Counted from the stretch's first letter, positions 51,744-61,913 are shown. The stretch: DNA of 64,000 bases from Acetivibrio cellulolyticus CD2 (GCF_000179595.2 NZ_JH556659.1:285456-349455), one strand, 5' to 3'. Numbers and translations are program-made. Notes: generated by a model from the sequence alone, not told the origin.

Positions 51744-53156
51744 ATGTCACAGAGGATTGTTTTAAACCCGGTTACAAGAATCAGCGGTTTCATGGAGATT
51801 GATGCTGCAATTGATAACAATATGGTAGTAGATGCAAAAACAAAGGGATTACTTTTTCGAGGGTTTGAGAGGATGCTGAATGGAAGAAATCCTCTTGATG
51901 CAATATATTTTACACAGCGCATATGTGGAATATGTTCAACGGCACACTCAATGGCATCAACTCTTGCACTGGAGGATGCAATGGAGGTTGTTCCGACTGA
52001 ACAGGGCAAGTATCTTCGTGATATACTCCATGGCTGTGAATTTCTGCAAAACCATATAAGGCACTTTTATCAGTACTCACTACCTGATTTTGTGAGGCTA
52101 CCTGATCAGTATCCTCTATATGTGGCCGATCATGATGACTTCAGAATTCCAAAGGGAAAAAACGATGAAATGGCGGAACACTATATTGAGTCTCTTGATA
52201 TTAGCCGAAGCGCGCATGAAATGCTGGCAGTGTTAGGAGGGAAAGTGCCGCACAATCATGGGATTTTCGTTGGAGGGGTTACTACTACGGCTACTGCAGA
52301 TAAGGTTATTAAGATGAAATCTATTTTACATAAAATTAGACAATTTATTGTTGAAAAGATGCTGCCGGATGCTTATGCAATTGCCCAACATTATAGTGAT
52401 TATTATAATATAGGCGGCGGTTACCGGAATTTCTTGAGTTATGGGTGTTTCTGCGGGTATAAGGAATTCGGAACTCTTTATGTAAATCCTATGGTCTACA
52501 TACAAGGAAAAGAAAGCACCTTCAATCCCGGTAAAATAACTGAAGAGATTAATTACTCATGGTATGTCGGCAAAAAGGATGAGTATAAACCTATGGAAAT
52601 AATTACAGATGAAGATATGGACAAAAATAAAGCGTATTCATGGGTGAAAGCTCCTAGATATAATGGTTTGCCATGTGAAGTCGGTCCACTGGCAAGACAG
52701 TGGCTCAGTGGTGATTATAGAAACGGAATATCTACCATGGATAGAATTATTGCCAGGGCATTGGAAGCAAAGAAGATAGCTGAAATTATTGATGTATTGC
52801 TTGAAAATTTGAATCCGGGGATTTCTTTACAAAAAGAATATGCCATGCCGGTTTCTTCAGAAGGAGCAGGGCTTATTGATACAACAAGGGGGGCGCTGGG
52901 CCATTGGCTTAAAATAGAGAACGGAACTATCTCTTTTTATCAAATCATTACTCCGTCAGCATGGAACCTTTCTACCCGGGGGAATAATGATATTAAAGGA
53001 ACAGCAGAACAAGCATTGATTGGTACTAACATACAAAGCCTTGAAAATCCGGTTGAACTGGGTAGAATTATTCGTGCCTTTGATCCGTGCATATCCTGTG
53101 CAACCCATGTATATTCGCAGGGAGAATTCGTAAAAAGTATACAGGTGATGCCATGA
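51744..53156 (+). CDS. NiFe hydrogenase large subunit
   Basis: 470 residues, start after AGAGAGGTAAAGAA. Nickel ligand motifs are complete: RICGICSTAHS (Cys61, Cys64) and DPCISCATH (Cys449, Cys452), followed by a 15-residue C-terminal extension after His455 that must be cut off during maturation. HNHGIFVGGVTTTAT is another family block. The protein holds the NiFe(CN)2CO site and oxidises or makes H2. The usual partner small subunit gene is not upstream or anywhere in the window. The maturation protease gene overlaps by ATGA. Confidence 0.92.
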   Translation: MSQRIVLNPVTRISGFMEIDAAIDNNMVVDAKTKGLLFRGFERMLNGRNPLDAIYFTQRICGICSTAHSMASTLALEDAMEVVPTEQGKYLRDILHGCEFLQNHIRHFYQYSLPDFVRLPDQYPLYVADHDDFRIPKGKNDEMAEHYIESLDISRSAHEMLAVLGGKVPHNHGIFVGGVTTTATADKVIKMKSILHKIRQFIVEKMLPDAYAIAQHYSDYYNIGGGYRNFLSYGCFCGYKEFGTLYVNPMVYIQGKESTFNPGKITEEINYSWYVGKKDEYKPMEIITDEDMDKNKAYSWVKAPRYNGLPCEVGPLARQWLSGDYRNGISTMDRIIARALEAKKIAEIIDVLLENLNPGISLQKEYAMPVSSEGAGLIDTTRGALGHWLKIENGTISFYQIITPSAWNLSTRGNNDIKGTAEQALIGTNIQSLENPVELGRIIRAFDPCISCATHVYSQGEFVKSIQVMP

Positions 53157-53617
53157 AATCGCTAATGGTTCTTGGGATTGGAAACCGAATTATGATGGAT
53201 GACGGCATAGGTATTCAGGTAGTAGAAGAGTTGGCAAAAAGAAATACAGATCCCTTTATACAATATATTGTTGGCGAGACAGACATTTTTTATTGTTTGA
53301 ATGAAATCAAGGAGGCATCATATAGTGTTATAGTTGATGCTGCATATCTTGGCGAGAAACCTGGAACATTAAGTATTATTCCATTGCAGCAAATTTCAGA
53401 AACTACAATCAAATCAGCTTCTGCTCACGATTCACATTTTATAAATGAATTGAGAATTGGCAGTAAAAATATTAAAGGTACTTTCTTAGGCATTGAACCG
53501 TATTATATTGATTACGGTACAAATTTGTCACCCACACTTGCGGAACGGTTTATTGAGATTGTTAATCATGTAGAGAGAATAATTCAGCATATCAATCACA
53601 ACTATATGGACTATTGA
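53153..53617 (+). CDS. Hydrogenase maturation endopeptidase (HyaD/HycI family)
   Basis: 154 residues from ATG 53153, which overlaps the large-subunit stop (ATGA). It begins MKSLMVLGIGNRIMMDDGIG, with the nickel-probing Glu/Asp region, then VDAAYLGEKPGTL and SAHDSHFINELRIG with the metal-binding His. It removes the C-terminal peptide of the large subunit after nickel insertion. The coupling points to that large subunit as its substrate. Confidence 0.92.
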   Translation: MKSLMVLGIGNRIMMDDGIGIQVVEELAKRNTDPFIQYIVGETDIFYCLNEIKEASYSVIVDAAYLGEKPGTLSIIPLQQISETTIKSASAHDSHFINELRIGSKNIKGTFLGIEPYYIDYGTNLSPTLAERFIEIVNHVERIIQHINHNYMDY

Positions 53618-53705
53618 ATATTATGCTATTAGGAACGATCGCCTACGTGAAAGATCTGAAGTGATATTTCAGCTGTTCCTAAACTATAACAAGGAGGAAT
53701 TAACA

Positions 53706-54266
53706 GTGTGGGATTACAGCAGTATGCCTTACATGACATATACACCACCTTGCATGTTAATGCAAAATCAGTACATGACTCAGGGGCAGTTTGATACACC
53801 CAGGGTTCCTGTAACTACGTCAGGACTTGAACAATATACTTATCCCCAGAATGTTCCGGAAGCTTTGAAGCTAATCAAGGAAGCTGTAGAGGGAGAAACG
53901 GAAGACAGGATGTTTTATCAATATTTGATTGATAATGCACCGTCTGAAGAAGATAAAGTAATAATTACCGGGATACGTGATGACGAAATCAGTCATTTCG
54001 CACTTTTTAGACAGGTTTACTTCCAGTTGACAGGACAGACGCTGCCTCCACCACAGAATGTAACGTTTGAGAAACCGGCATCTTACTGTGCAGGTGTAAA
54101 AAAAGCATTATTGGGAGAGCAAAACGCAGTGAGAAAATATAGAATGATACTTTTTGCTCTGCAGGACAGGGTACAAATCAATATACTTACCAGAATAATA
54201 ACTGACGAAATCAGGCATGGTATCTTATATAATTATTTGTATTCGAAGAATGGGTGCAGGGTATAA
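53706..54266 (+). CDS. Ferritin-like (rubrerythrin-like) protein
   Basis: 186 residues from GTG 53706, eight bases after AAGGAGG; the frame is open to 53661. After a Tyr/Met/Pro-rich N-terminus (YSSMPYMTYTPPCMLMQNQY), two helical pairs carry likely diiron ligands: EAVEGETEDRMFYQYLI with DDEISHFALFRQ, and GEQNAVRKYRMILFAL with DEIRHGILYNYL. Probably oxygen or peroxide detoxification in an anaerobe. It follows the hydrogenase genes closely. Confidence 0.8.
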   Translation: MWDYSSMPYMTYTPPCMLMQNQYMTQGQFDTPRVPVTTSGLEQYTYPQNVPEALKLIKEAVEGETEDRMFYQYLIDNAPSEEDKVIITGIRDDEISHFALFRQVYFQLTGQTLPPPQNVTFEKPASYCAGVKKALLGEQNAVRKYRMILFALQDRVQINILTRIITDEIRHGILYNYLYSKNGCRV

Positions 54267-54409
54267 ACTGATCAAAACCAGATTTATTTTTATTTAAGCG
54301 TAGAGCTAATGGTTGATTGTGATATAATTGAATCGACTATTAGCTCTATAGTTTGTGGGGATACTTATAGGTAACGAACGCTAAAGTAAGAAGGGGAGAA
54401 GCTAAACAA

Positions 54410-55300
54410 ATGAAAAGATTTAAAAAGTTTTATATTGAAATTACAAATGTATGTAATCTTGCCTGCAGCTTTTGCCCACAGACAAGAAGAAAAGCTGAAT
54501 TTATGAAAGTAGATACATTCGGCAAAATATTAGATAAAATAAAACCACATACAGATTATATATACTTCCATGTAAAAGGTGAGCCTCTCCTTCACCCGGA
54601 AATAGATAAATTTTTAGACTTAAGCTGTGAAAAAGGTTTTAAGGTTAATATAACAACAAATGGGACCCTTATTAATAAGGTTAAGGACAAGCTAATGTCA
54701 AAACCAGCGCTTAGACAGGTTAACTTTTCGCTGCACAGTTTTTATGGAAATGAAGGCTGCAATAAGGATGAGTATATAAATAACATTCTATCATTTGTAA
54801 GAGAAGCAAGAGCTAAGACAGATGTTATTTTATCTTTGCGGCTTTGGAATTTGGAACAGGATAATGCAGTTAATTTAGAGATCAAAAGAAACAATGAATT
54901 ACTGGAGATAATTGAGAAGGAATTTGCTTTAACCTACAAGATACAGGAAGAAGTTACTCCGGCCAGAGGAATTAAGATTGCTGATAAAGTCTATCTAAAT
55001 CAGGATCATACATTCCAATGGCCAGACTTAAATGAGGAAGAAGACGATGGAGTTGGCTTTTGCTATGGGCTTAGAAACCAGGTGGCAATATTGGTTGATG
55101 GAACTGTGGTGCCATGTTGTCTTGATGGTGAGGGTATAATTAATCTAGGAAATATTAATAGTATGCCTTTCTCTGAAATAGTTGAAAGTGAGAGAGCAAA
55201 CAACATTTTCGATGGTTTTTCAAGAAGGCATGCAGTTGAAGAACTATGTAGAAAGTGTGGATACAGGAAAAAGTTTGGTACTGATTACTCGTGCAATTAA
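54410..55300 (+). CDS. Radical SAM/SPASM domain protein
   Basis: 296 residues, start after GGGGAGAAGC. The SAM 4Fe-4S motif CNLACSFC has Cys 15, 19 and 22. GEPLLHP and ITTNGTL are typical radical SAM core strands. The C-terminus has SPASM-like cysteines (GFCYGL, VPCCLDGEG, ELCRKCGYRKKF) for auxiliary clusters. Such enzymes often mature peptides or proteins. No precursor peptide is evident next to it, although the 186-residue ferritin-like protein lies upstream. Confidence 0.88.
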   Translation: MKRFKKFYIEITNVCNLACSFCPQTRRKAEFMKVDTFGKILDKIKPHTDYIYFHVKGEPLLHPEIDKFLDLSCEKGFKVNITTNGTLINKVKDKLMSKPALRQVNFSLHSFYGNEGCNKDEYINNILSFVREARAKTDVILSLRLWNLEQDNAVNLEIKRNNELLEIIEKEFALTYKIQEEVTPARGIKIADKVYLNQDHTFQWPDLNEEEDDGVGFCYGLRNQVAILVDGTVVPCCLDGEGIINLGNINSMPFSEIVESERANNIFDGFSRRHAVEELCRKCGYRKKFGTDYSCN

Positions 55301-55369
55301 TCAAAACACTTTAGACAACAGAAAATCCAATCTTAAGAATATTGAGGTGCGTGAAGAAGCTTGAAAACT

Positions 55370-55416
55370 AAAATCCTGTCCAACATAACGAATTTTATAT
55401 TGGACAGGATTTTTTG
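55370..55416. terminator. Terminator after the radical SAM gene
   Basis: AAAATCCTGTCCAA and TTGGACAGGATTTTTT form a 14-bp stem with a T6 tail. Confidence 0.9.
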
Positions 55417-55486
55417 TAATATAGAAATAGGTGTTTTTATGGTTGGTTTTATAAAAGCAGATTCTATTGTTTCTTATTTGGTTTTT

Positions 55487-57331
55487 CTACCAGTTGCCCC
55501 AACCAGTATTCGTGGACGTTGGTTTCCATCCGGATTGGTCTAACCACGCAGCTCTCTTTAGAAGGAAGTTTTGTAAAATTGTAATCTGTTCTTCCCAGGT
55601 TTGAGTGGTCTGAGTGGCAAATCCACCTACAGTAGCAGTGTTGAGAATATTCCATTTCTGGAAGTTTCGTTTTGCTGCATTGTTTAATGGTGTAGATAAC
55701 TCTGCAACCCTGGCGGTTAACTGTTCATCTGAAAGAGGACCCTTTCGTAACTCTTGCCAGCGGGCACTAATCTTAGCCTGAAAACTTGGGTCCTTCATCA
55801 ATGTGTAGTACCAGTCAGTAGTAGAACTAAATCCACCAAACATTGGCTGGAACTGCCAACCTTGTATAGTAGCCCCCATACCGGTATAGCAGTCATATCC
55901 GAGGTCATAGTCCCATAGAGGGCCAGCTGTTAGTTTTTGATTACGGTCTTTGTATAGGCGTGTACTACGCATATATGCGTCAACTTCACGAGCTAGCTCG
56001 TTTTGAATAATGTAATTTACAAAGGAATCAACATCAATGTATGCAGGATAGCCAGTTTGTGGATCAGATGGATTCGAACTGTGAATTGAGTTGTGCACAT
56101 TTTGGATGTAATTGGTTATCCATGTAAGTTGCTCAGGTTGCAGATCATTCGGTTCTGTGACTTCAAGGTCACTCCAACCACTACCTTTGATCAGAGGCTC
56201 TTCAGCTGCGGACATGTTGAACTGAAGAAGGTATCCGCCCGAAATATTAGGTTCTGTCAAATCAGTTTTCTTAAGCTTTGAAAGGTTGAGTCGGTTAGAG
56301 GATATTTCCGGAGTTTCTACAAGTAAGTAAACACCTTGGTAGTCATCAGCAGATAAGGGCTGATTGTCAAAGTTAAGGTACACTTCGACAAATGAATATT
56401 TAGGTACAGCTAACCCCATATCTTCTCCCAAACCATAAGCTAATGCATTACGGATCAGGGACTTGTCTGGATAAGGTGACAGCAGTGCCCAGTCGCCATC
56501 AGCAGGCATACCCATTAATGGATACTTGGTGTCTTTGTCCTCATTGTTCCTTAACTCGAGTCGGTATGGTGTCTTTTCAAATTTGGATGATGACTGTCCG
56601 CGTATATGGAACCCGGCGCGTGTGGCAATAGTTGGAGTTTGTAACACAGAAGTTTCATTGTTATTTGGCTCCATGAGCATAAAAGCAACGTCTTTGTATT
56701 CGTCTCCAGGTTTACCTTTGCCATAAGCATCTAAAATCAATAGAGGGATATCGTGCTTGGCGTCGATCGAACTTGCAACATAAATTGCAGTACCCATTGC
56801 ACCACTTGCAGTTCCGTTAACAAAAGACTGAGCTCTTAGCTGAGTTGTGGTTGTAAAGACTAAAGCATTTGTATATACAGTTGAGCTGCTGGTTGGAACA
56901 CTGCCATCGGTGGTGTAGCGGATTTCAGCGTCGGCAATTTTGGAACTTAATGTTACCGAAATTTGATTCTTAAAAGTTCTGCTAGGCACAGAGAAGTTAA
57001 TATCCCCAATCAAATTTGCGGCTTCTTCGGTTAATGCTGGATTTGAAGTTTGAGCAGGAAACGAAGAAATAGTTCCTAACAAATAGCTTCTAAATAATGC
57101 AAAGTCAATGGAATTTGTTGAACCATCACCATTTAAATCTGATACAGAAGTATCAATAGTAGTTGAAACACCTAACAGGTGACTTCTCATTAAAGCAAAA
57201 TCAATTGAGTTTACTTTTCCGTCAGAGTTTAGATCGCCGTATAATGGAGCTGCGGCAACAGGTGTAACGGAAAAAATATTTGCTGCAAGCGCAATAGCTA
57301 ATGAGAAGATTAGAAAACGACTTTTTTTCAT
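55487..57331 (-). CDS. CotH-like protein with N-terminal type I dockerin
   Basis: 614 residues, start after AGGAGG. Signal peptide 1-28. Dockerin at ~30-92 with two calcium-loop repeats, GDLNSDGKVNSIDFALMRSH and SDLNGDGSTNSIDFALFRSY, which should dock it to a scaffoldin cohesin. Residues ~112-190 resemble the CHB_HEX_C beta domain (IRYTTDGSVPTSSSTVYTNA). From ~205 a CotH-type kinase fold follows (FHIRGQSSSKFEKTPYRLEL; AGPLWDYDLGYD). CotH proteins phosphorylate secreted proteins in spores and host-facing fungi; in cellulosome-forming Clostridia their role is not settled. Confidence 0.93.
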   Translation of the reverse strand: MKKSRFLIFSLAIALAANIFSVTPVAAAPLYGDLNSDGKVNSIDFALMRSHLLGVSTTIDTSVSDLNGDGSTNSIDFALFRSYLLGTISSFPAQTSNPALTEEAANLIGDINFSVPSRTFKNQISVTLSSKIADAEIRYTTDGSVPTSSSTVYTNALVFTTTTQLRAQSFVNGTASGAMGTAIYVASSIDAKHDIPLLILDAYGKGKPGDEYKDVAFMLMEPNNNETSVLQTPTIATRAGFHIRGQSSSKFEKTPYRLELRNNEDKDTKYPLMGMPADGDWALLSPYPDKSLIRNALAYGLGEDMGLAVPKYSFVEVYLNFDNQPLSADDYQGVYLLVETPEISSNRLNLSKLKKTDLTEPNISGGYLLQFNMSAAEEPLIKGSGWSDLEVTEPNDLQPEQLTWITNYIQNVHNSIHSSNPSDPQTGYPAYIDVDSFVNYIIQNELAREVDAYMRSTRLYKDRNQKLTAGPLWDYDLGYDCYTGMGATIQGWQFQPMFGGFSSTTDWYYTLMKDPSFQAKISARWQELRKGPLSDEQLTARVAELSTPLNNAAKRNFQKWNILNTATVGGFATQTTQTWEEQITILQNFLLKRAAWLDQSGWKPTSTNTGWGNW

Positions 57332-57866
57332 ACCTCAATAACCTCCTAATAATTTATAAAATTGTTGCACAAGATTTTAGAACACTCAAAACATATTTCT
57401 GTTACCTGACGTGTTAAAATAAAGAATATATAACAGAAAATGTATATTTGATTATATAAAAACTCTGCAACTTATATACAGTAATTATCATTTTAAAAAA
57501 TAACAGTTTTGTAGCAAAGAATAATCAGAAAGAGATTCATTTTGCTAAGGAATAGCTGAAATAATACTTAGATATGAACAGATGTAGATATATGTAAGCA
57601 TAAAAGATTGGTATACTTATAACCATCATTGATTATAGAAAATAATATAGCTGCAAGTGTAAATCTTAGAGCTATGCAGAAAAAATACTTTTTGATGTTC
57701 ACTGATTTTTCAATTCAATTAACAAGGTTCAAACGCCTACCATTTGTAAATTAATACATATAGAATATACCTAATTATAGAAAATATCAATTAAGTAATA
57801 CAAAAAATTCTGACTACATAAGAATTGTTATTAATTAATAGAAGGCGTTGAGTTAACCTATACAGT
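57332..57866. other. 535-bp intergenic region
   Basis: AT-rich, no gene recognised. It should contain the promoter for the minus-strand CotH gene. At its end (57803-57826) is one copy of a short repeat whose second copy is near 62055. Confidence 0.45.
57803..57826. repeat. Short dispersed repeat, copy 1
   Basis: The core AAAATTCTGACTACATAA also occurs at about 62056-62074, both followed by A/G-AATT. Unknown role. Confidence 0.55.
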
Positions 57867-58793
57867 TCAATTCGAGCCGATAACATAGCAATATTTACAA
57901 CCATGCAAGCACTTCATACCGTTAATATTTTTGGAGTATATACCTATTTCCCTGCTATAGGTACAGCCACATGATCCCCTTTGACCATTATCCTTTGATT
58001 TTTTTACTTTACCGCCAAAAAGCTTTTCGAGCAGTTCACCATCAATACAATGTCCTTTATTAATACCTTTGACCTTTTCTATAGTAGGGCTGGCACAGGA
58101 ATATAACGAAATACCATATTCTTGTGCTACTCTAACCATTTGTGTAAAAAATGCAATTTGCTTTTCTTCATCCAAATGAATTACATCAAGCCCACTTTTT
58201 CCTATTTTAGCTTTAACATGTCCATACAGCGATAGATATGACGTTGTAACACGGCAATTTTCCATACCAAGTGCCTTTAAATCCTTACAAAGCTGTTCAA
58301 AAGCAGTTAACCTTGCCCTTTCAGGCATATCAAAGGTGGGATTTATTTCACCTTTAGTAGAAATAATAACCGGATCAAATCTTATATTAAACTGCTCTGG
58401 TGCATATTTCTTCAGCAATCCTTCTAAAGTTTTCAGGGTAGTTTTGTACTCAGGTACATTAGGTTCAAGGAATTTGGAATAGTTGTTAACTGTATATTGG
58501 AAGTAAAGGTTATATTTATCGAGATGCCCAGGATTCATTAATACATTCTTAAAATCCTTACTCCATAGCACAATGGAGTGGACACTCGAAGGTCTTAGGT
58601 CTACAGTATATTTTTTGTTAGGAAACATAGGATTAGGAACTTCAACCGACTCTTTAGCAAGAGCTTCCTGTAACCAATCATAGAAAAATGCCGGTATATC
58701 TGTTCTTCTTGATGCAGAAATTACAGTTTTGGCTTGTTTATGACCTTCGTTCTGTTTTACTTCTTCTCCAAATATACTTAATTGATTTAGCAT
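57867..58793 (-). CDS. DUF1848 family protein
   Basis: 308 residues, start after GAAAGGATC. The opening SASRRTDIPAFFYDWL and the block SIVLWSKDFKNVLMNPGHL, FQYTVNNYSKFLEP, together with RFDPVII, are typical of DUF1848. The C-terminus has clustered cysteines (GSCGCTYSREIGIY, CLHGCKYCYVIG) likely to bind an Fe-S cluster, and the family is often grouped with radical SAM-like barrels. The catalysed reaction is not known. It ends the four-gene minus-strand block downstream of BlaR1-like. Confidence 0.85.
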   Translation of the reverse strand: MLNQLSIFGEEVKQNEGHKQAKTVISASRRTDIPAFFYDWLQEALAKESVEVPNPMFPNKKYTVDLRPSSVHSIVLWSKDFKNVLMNPGHLDKYNLYFQYTVNNYSKFLEPNVPEYKTTLKTLEGLLKKYAPEQFNIRFDPVIISTKGEINPTFDMPERARLTAFEQLCKDLKALGMENCRVTTSYLSLYGHVKAKIGKSGLDVIHLDEEKQIAFFTQMVRVAQEYGISLYSCASPTIEKVKGINKGHCIDGELLEKLFGGKVKKSKDNGQRGSCGCTYSREIGIYSKNINGMKCLHGCKYCYVIGSN

Positions 58794-58810
58794 TAAAATG
58801 ATCCTTTCAA

Positions 58811-61522
58811 TTAACGACTTCTCACATAGGGGAAATTATCAAAGTTCTTCTCGAAAAACTCATGAAGTTCCCTCGAATACATAAGACAGTTTTTGTCAAC
58901 AAACATCCAGTTACAATCATCTGATGCCATTGTAATATCCATTGTTCTTCCATCACTAAAAGTAAGTGTAAGAAGTCCGTCAAGCGGACAACCACCAGCC
59001 TGAGTTTGTTTAGCCCCACAAAGCCCTTTTTCAATTTCTTCAATAAGAAGCTTATCCTCTATTGTAGACTCATAGGTTCTCGTGTTAGTTCTAAAGCTGT
59101 ATTTTGCTTTTACAATTCCTTTAAACTTTGAAGTATCGAATATTTCATAACCATATTTTTCTTTTGCCAATTCAAGTATCATTTCTGCAAGAACAGGGTT
59201 TTTATAATATTTACCGCCACTTGCAATAGTTTGTTTATCGTCACATACGTGATACCAGTCTTCGCCGTCTTCCCCTAACACTAAATACAAATTTACAGTA
59301 TTATAAGATAATTCATCTTTTGATTTCTTGGACCTTTTAATCTCTTTTCCTAATTTTATAGCTTTCTTCATCTCTCTAACTTCTTCATCACTTAATTCAT
59401 AACTTAAGTTTTCACTTCGATGGTAAGACCAAATGTAAACGCCTTTTTTTACTTCAACAGCTTTATTCTCATCTTTTGGATAATCAGTCAATAACATATC
59501 TATATTAGTGAACTTTTCAAGCTTCCCGATTGGCGCTGATGAATATCCGACGTATCCATGTTTATATTCATAGTCGAATTCAGGATAATTGTCATTCCCT
59601 CTAAAGTACAACAAGTCATTATGACTTCCTGTAACAGGCATTAGAAGCTCATTGAAAACTATCTCTGTTTCTTTTCCGGAAACATCAAATTTATAACCTC
59701 GTATATTTTCTTTGTAGTTTAATTGGATAATAGTTTCCTTTTCCCTCATTTTGTTGTCATCTTCCGGAACAAACTTATAATTTGCATAATCAAGTTTATT
59801 AACAAATCTTGCATCTATAAGCCTTATAAGCTCATCTCGCCTTTCCCAATCCAGATCGGCATAGCTAAACTGTGTTGCATTATGAAAAATTGAAATATAA
59901 TCTGGCAAAGGAAAGTTTTTAGGGTTATACGGCTTAAAAAGCTTGCCTTCACGCTCTAGCGTTCCTTTAACTATCATATTATCCAAAACAGCCTTTACAT
60001 TAGGTTGAATTTCACCACCAACACAAAAGCTACCAAGACTCAGAATCAGTTGCTCGCTCTTCTCATCCAAACGGTCCAAGTATACCCCAATTTCAGGCGG
60101 AACCATCGAATAAAGGGCTGACCAAAAAGCTCCCTGATATATTTTTTCTCCATCAGCCACTACTACAAATCTGCGCTGCAAAAGCTCATTGGTTATCTTG
60201 CCGGTATTTTTTATTTTCACACTGTGCAGATCCCAATTATATGAAATAATATCATCTTTAGAAAGCAGAGGCTCATTCTCCAACTCAAGTGATGCCAAAT
60301 CTGCCACTTCGCTAGTGTATTTCTGATTACTTCCCTTAACAAGGTAAATTTCCATTCCACTCGTTTTCGTCTTCACCACATCAGTTTGCGCCTTGTTACC
60401 ACCCTTATTTTCTAAAGGTTTACTACTTGTGTTCCCTCCATTTGGATTGGTAAGCAGAACCACTCCTAATGTGACAAGAGCTAGTGCAGTTATTACAATC
60501 GCCCAAAAACCTCTCTTTTTGTAATTCATAATGCCTTTAATTCTGCTTTTTATGCTGCTCTCCCCAAAAGCTAAAAGCCCGCCATTCAAATAAGAATTCT
60601 GCCTGACTGAAAGATTTATAAGTGAAGTTGCATAATCGCTTCTAATATCAGCATCAGATACATCAATTACTTTTTCATCGCAGGACATCTCCATATCCTT
60701 TTGTGAAAGGAAAAAACATAACCATATTACAGGGTTAAACCAATGGATGCACATCGCTAAAACCGATAAGGGCTTTATTAAATAGTCAAATCTTTTTATA
60801 TGTATAAGCTCATGAGTTACAATATGTTCAAGAGCTGATAAATCACTCCCCTGTACTAAAGACAAAGGCAGTATAATCCGTGGTTTAATAAGACCACACA
60901 CTATAGGGGTATTTATTACATCAGAAGAAAATAAATGGATTTTCCTTCTCAATTTGAGCCGTCGGCTTACTTTATTTACAATTCTGTCATAACTATATAT
61001 GACTGCTGTTTTAAGTCTTTTTACAGTACCAAGATACATTATAACGCTAATTGCGATGAGAATTACAGTTCCTAGAATCCAGACTATAGCAGCTAGAAAC
61101 ATTACAACTTGTTTTGAATCAATGTGCTCTTTTTGTTTGCCTGACATAGATGTTTCATTTTTACTTGAAAATTCATCCTTACTCTGATTTGTTTGAGCTG
61201 CGTTGCTATACTTTGTTTGAAGCTTACCACCAATATTTGTCTGTACTTCGCTATTGTATGGAATATACCGTATTACTCCAATGTTTTGTGAAACATTAGT
61301 CCTAGCAGGTATATGTGACGCAGGCAAGACATTAAATATGCTGAATACTGCTCCAAAATAAACAGGAACTAATAATCTTACCAATAGAATTGACCATGCA
61401 GCATAACTAAATACCTTAGGCAGCTTATTTTTCAACATTTGCCTGACAGTTAATATCATTATGGCAACAACTATTGCTGTAAGGCTCATATTCAATACTG
61501 ACATAAAAATGTTCTCAAGCAC
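58811..61522 (-). CDS. BlaR1/MecR1-family M56 peptidase sensor
   Basis: 903 residues from GTG 61522, which lies seven bases after AAGGAG inside the end of blaI; the ATG at 61543 has no site. Transmembrane helices near the N-terminus surround the zinc peptidase motif VTHELIHIKRFDYL and the Glu in DMEMSCDEKVI. A further helix at ~340-360 leads to an unusually long (~530-residue) extracellular region without penicillin-binding motifs that I can see. BlaR1 proteins sense a ligand outside and trigger cleavage of BlaI. The ligand here may not be a beta-lactam. Confidence 0.88.
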   Translation of the reverse strand: MLENIFMSVLNMSLTAIVVAIMILTVRQMLKNKLPKVFSYAAWSILLVRLLVPVYFGAVFSIFNVLPASHIPARTNVSQNIGVIRYIPYNSEVQTNIGGKLQTKYSNAAQTNQSKDEFSSKNETSMSGKQKEHIDSKQVVMFLAAIVWILGTVILIAISVIMYLGTVKRLKTAVIYSYDRIVNKVSRRLKLRRKIHLFSSDVINTPIVCGLIKPRIILPLSLVQGSDLSALEHIVTHELIHIKRFDYLIKPLSVLAMCIHWFNPVIWLCFFLSQKDMEMSCDEKVIDVSDADIRSDYATSLINLSVRQNSYLNGGLLAFGESSIKSRIKGIMNYKKRGFWAIVITALALVTLGVVLLTNPNGGNTSSKPLENKGGNKAQTDVVKTKTSGMEIYLVKGSNQKYTSEVADLASLELENEPLLSKDDIISYNWDLHSVKIKNTGKITNELLQRRFVVVADGEKIYQGAFWSALYSMVPPEIGVYLDRLDEKSEQLILSLGSFCVGGEIQPNVKAVLDNMIVKGTLEREGKLFKPYNPKNFPLPDYISIFHNATQFSYADLDWERRDELIRLIDARFVNKLDYANYKFVPEDDNKMREKETIIQLNYKENIRGYKFDVSGKETEIVFNELLMPVTGSHNDLLYFRGNDNYPEFDYEYKHGYVGYSSAPIGKLEKFTNIDMLLTDYPKDENKAVEVKKGVYIWSYHRSENLSYELSDEEVREMKKAIKLGKEIKRSKKSKDELSYNTVNLYLVLGEDGEDWYHVCDDKQTIASGGKYYKNPVLAEMILELAKEKYGYEIFDTSKFKGIVKAKYSFRTNTRTYESTIEDKLLIEEIEKGLCGAKQTQAGGCPLDGLLTLTFSDGRTMDITMASDDCNWMFVDKNCLMYSRELHEFFEKNFDNFPYVRSR

Positions 61523-61526
61523 ACAA

Positions 61527-61892
61527 TCACTCCTTGTCATCATATTCTTTTACTATTTTTTTAAGCTCTTCAATCTCATCCTTAGTCAACTTTTCCTTAT
61601 GTAAAAAAGCACTAAAAAATAATTTCAAGGATCCTCCGTATATTCTATCTATGTGTTCTTCAGTTTCAGCTTTCATTACTTGCTCACGATTTACCAAAGC
61701 ACTGACCATTGTGTTCTCATTTTTTATGGCACTACGTTCGCAAAGCCTTCTTATGACGGTGTATGTAGTTGACTTTTTCCAGCCAAGCTCGTCAAATGCG
61801 ATTTTAGCAAGATCTGTGCTTGATATTGGTTCATTGTCCCATATAATATTCATAAACCTGTATTCCGCATCAAATATCTTAATTTTATCCAC
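61527..61892 (-). CDS. BlaI/MecI/CopY family repressor
   Basis: 121 residues from GTG 61892 after GGAGG. Winged-helix repressor: YRFMNIIWDNEPISSTDLAK and KKSTTYTVIRRLCERSAIKN are the BlaI DNA-binding core, followed by a dimerisation helix region. It overlaps the BlaR1-like gene. Two palindromes in its promoter are the probable operators, so it should repress its own operon until cleaved by the sensor. Confidence 0.9.
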   Translation of the reverse strand: MDKIKIFDAEYRFMNIIWDNEPISSTDLAKIAFDELGWKKSTTYTVIRRLCERSAIKNENTMVSALVNREQVMKAETEEHIDRIYGGSLKLFFSAFLHKEKLTKDEIEELKKIVKEYDDKE

Positions 61893-61913
61893 TCTTTAAT
61901 CCTCCAATTTCGA

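Noticed and set aside
55182-55543. Two 60-residue plus-strand frames
   Set aside because: One is a shadow of the radical SAM gene and the other crosses a terminator.
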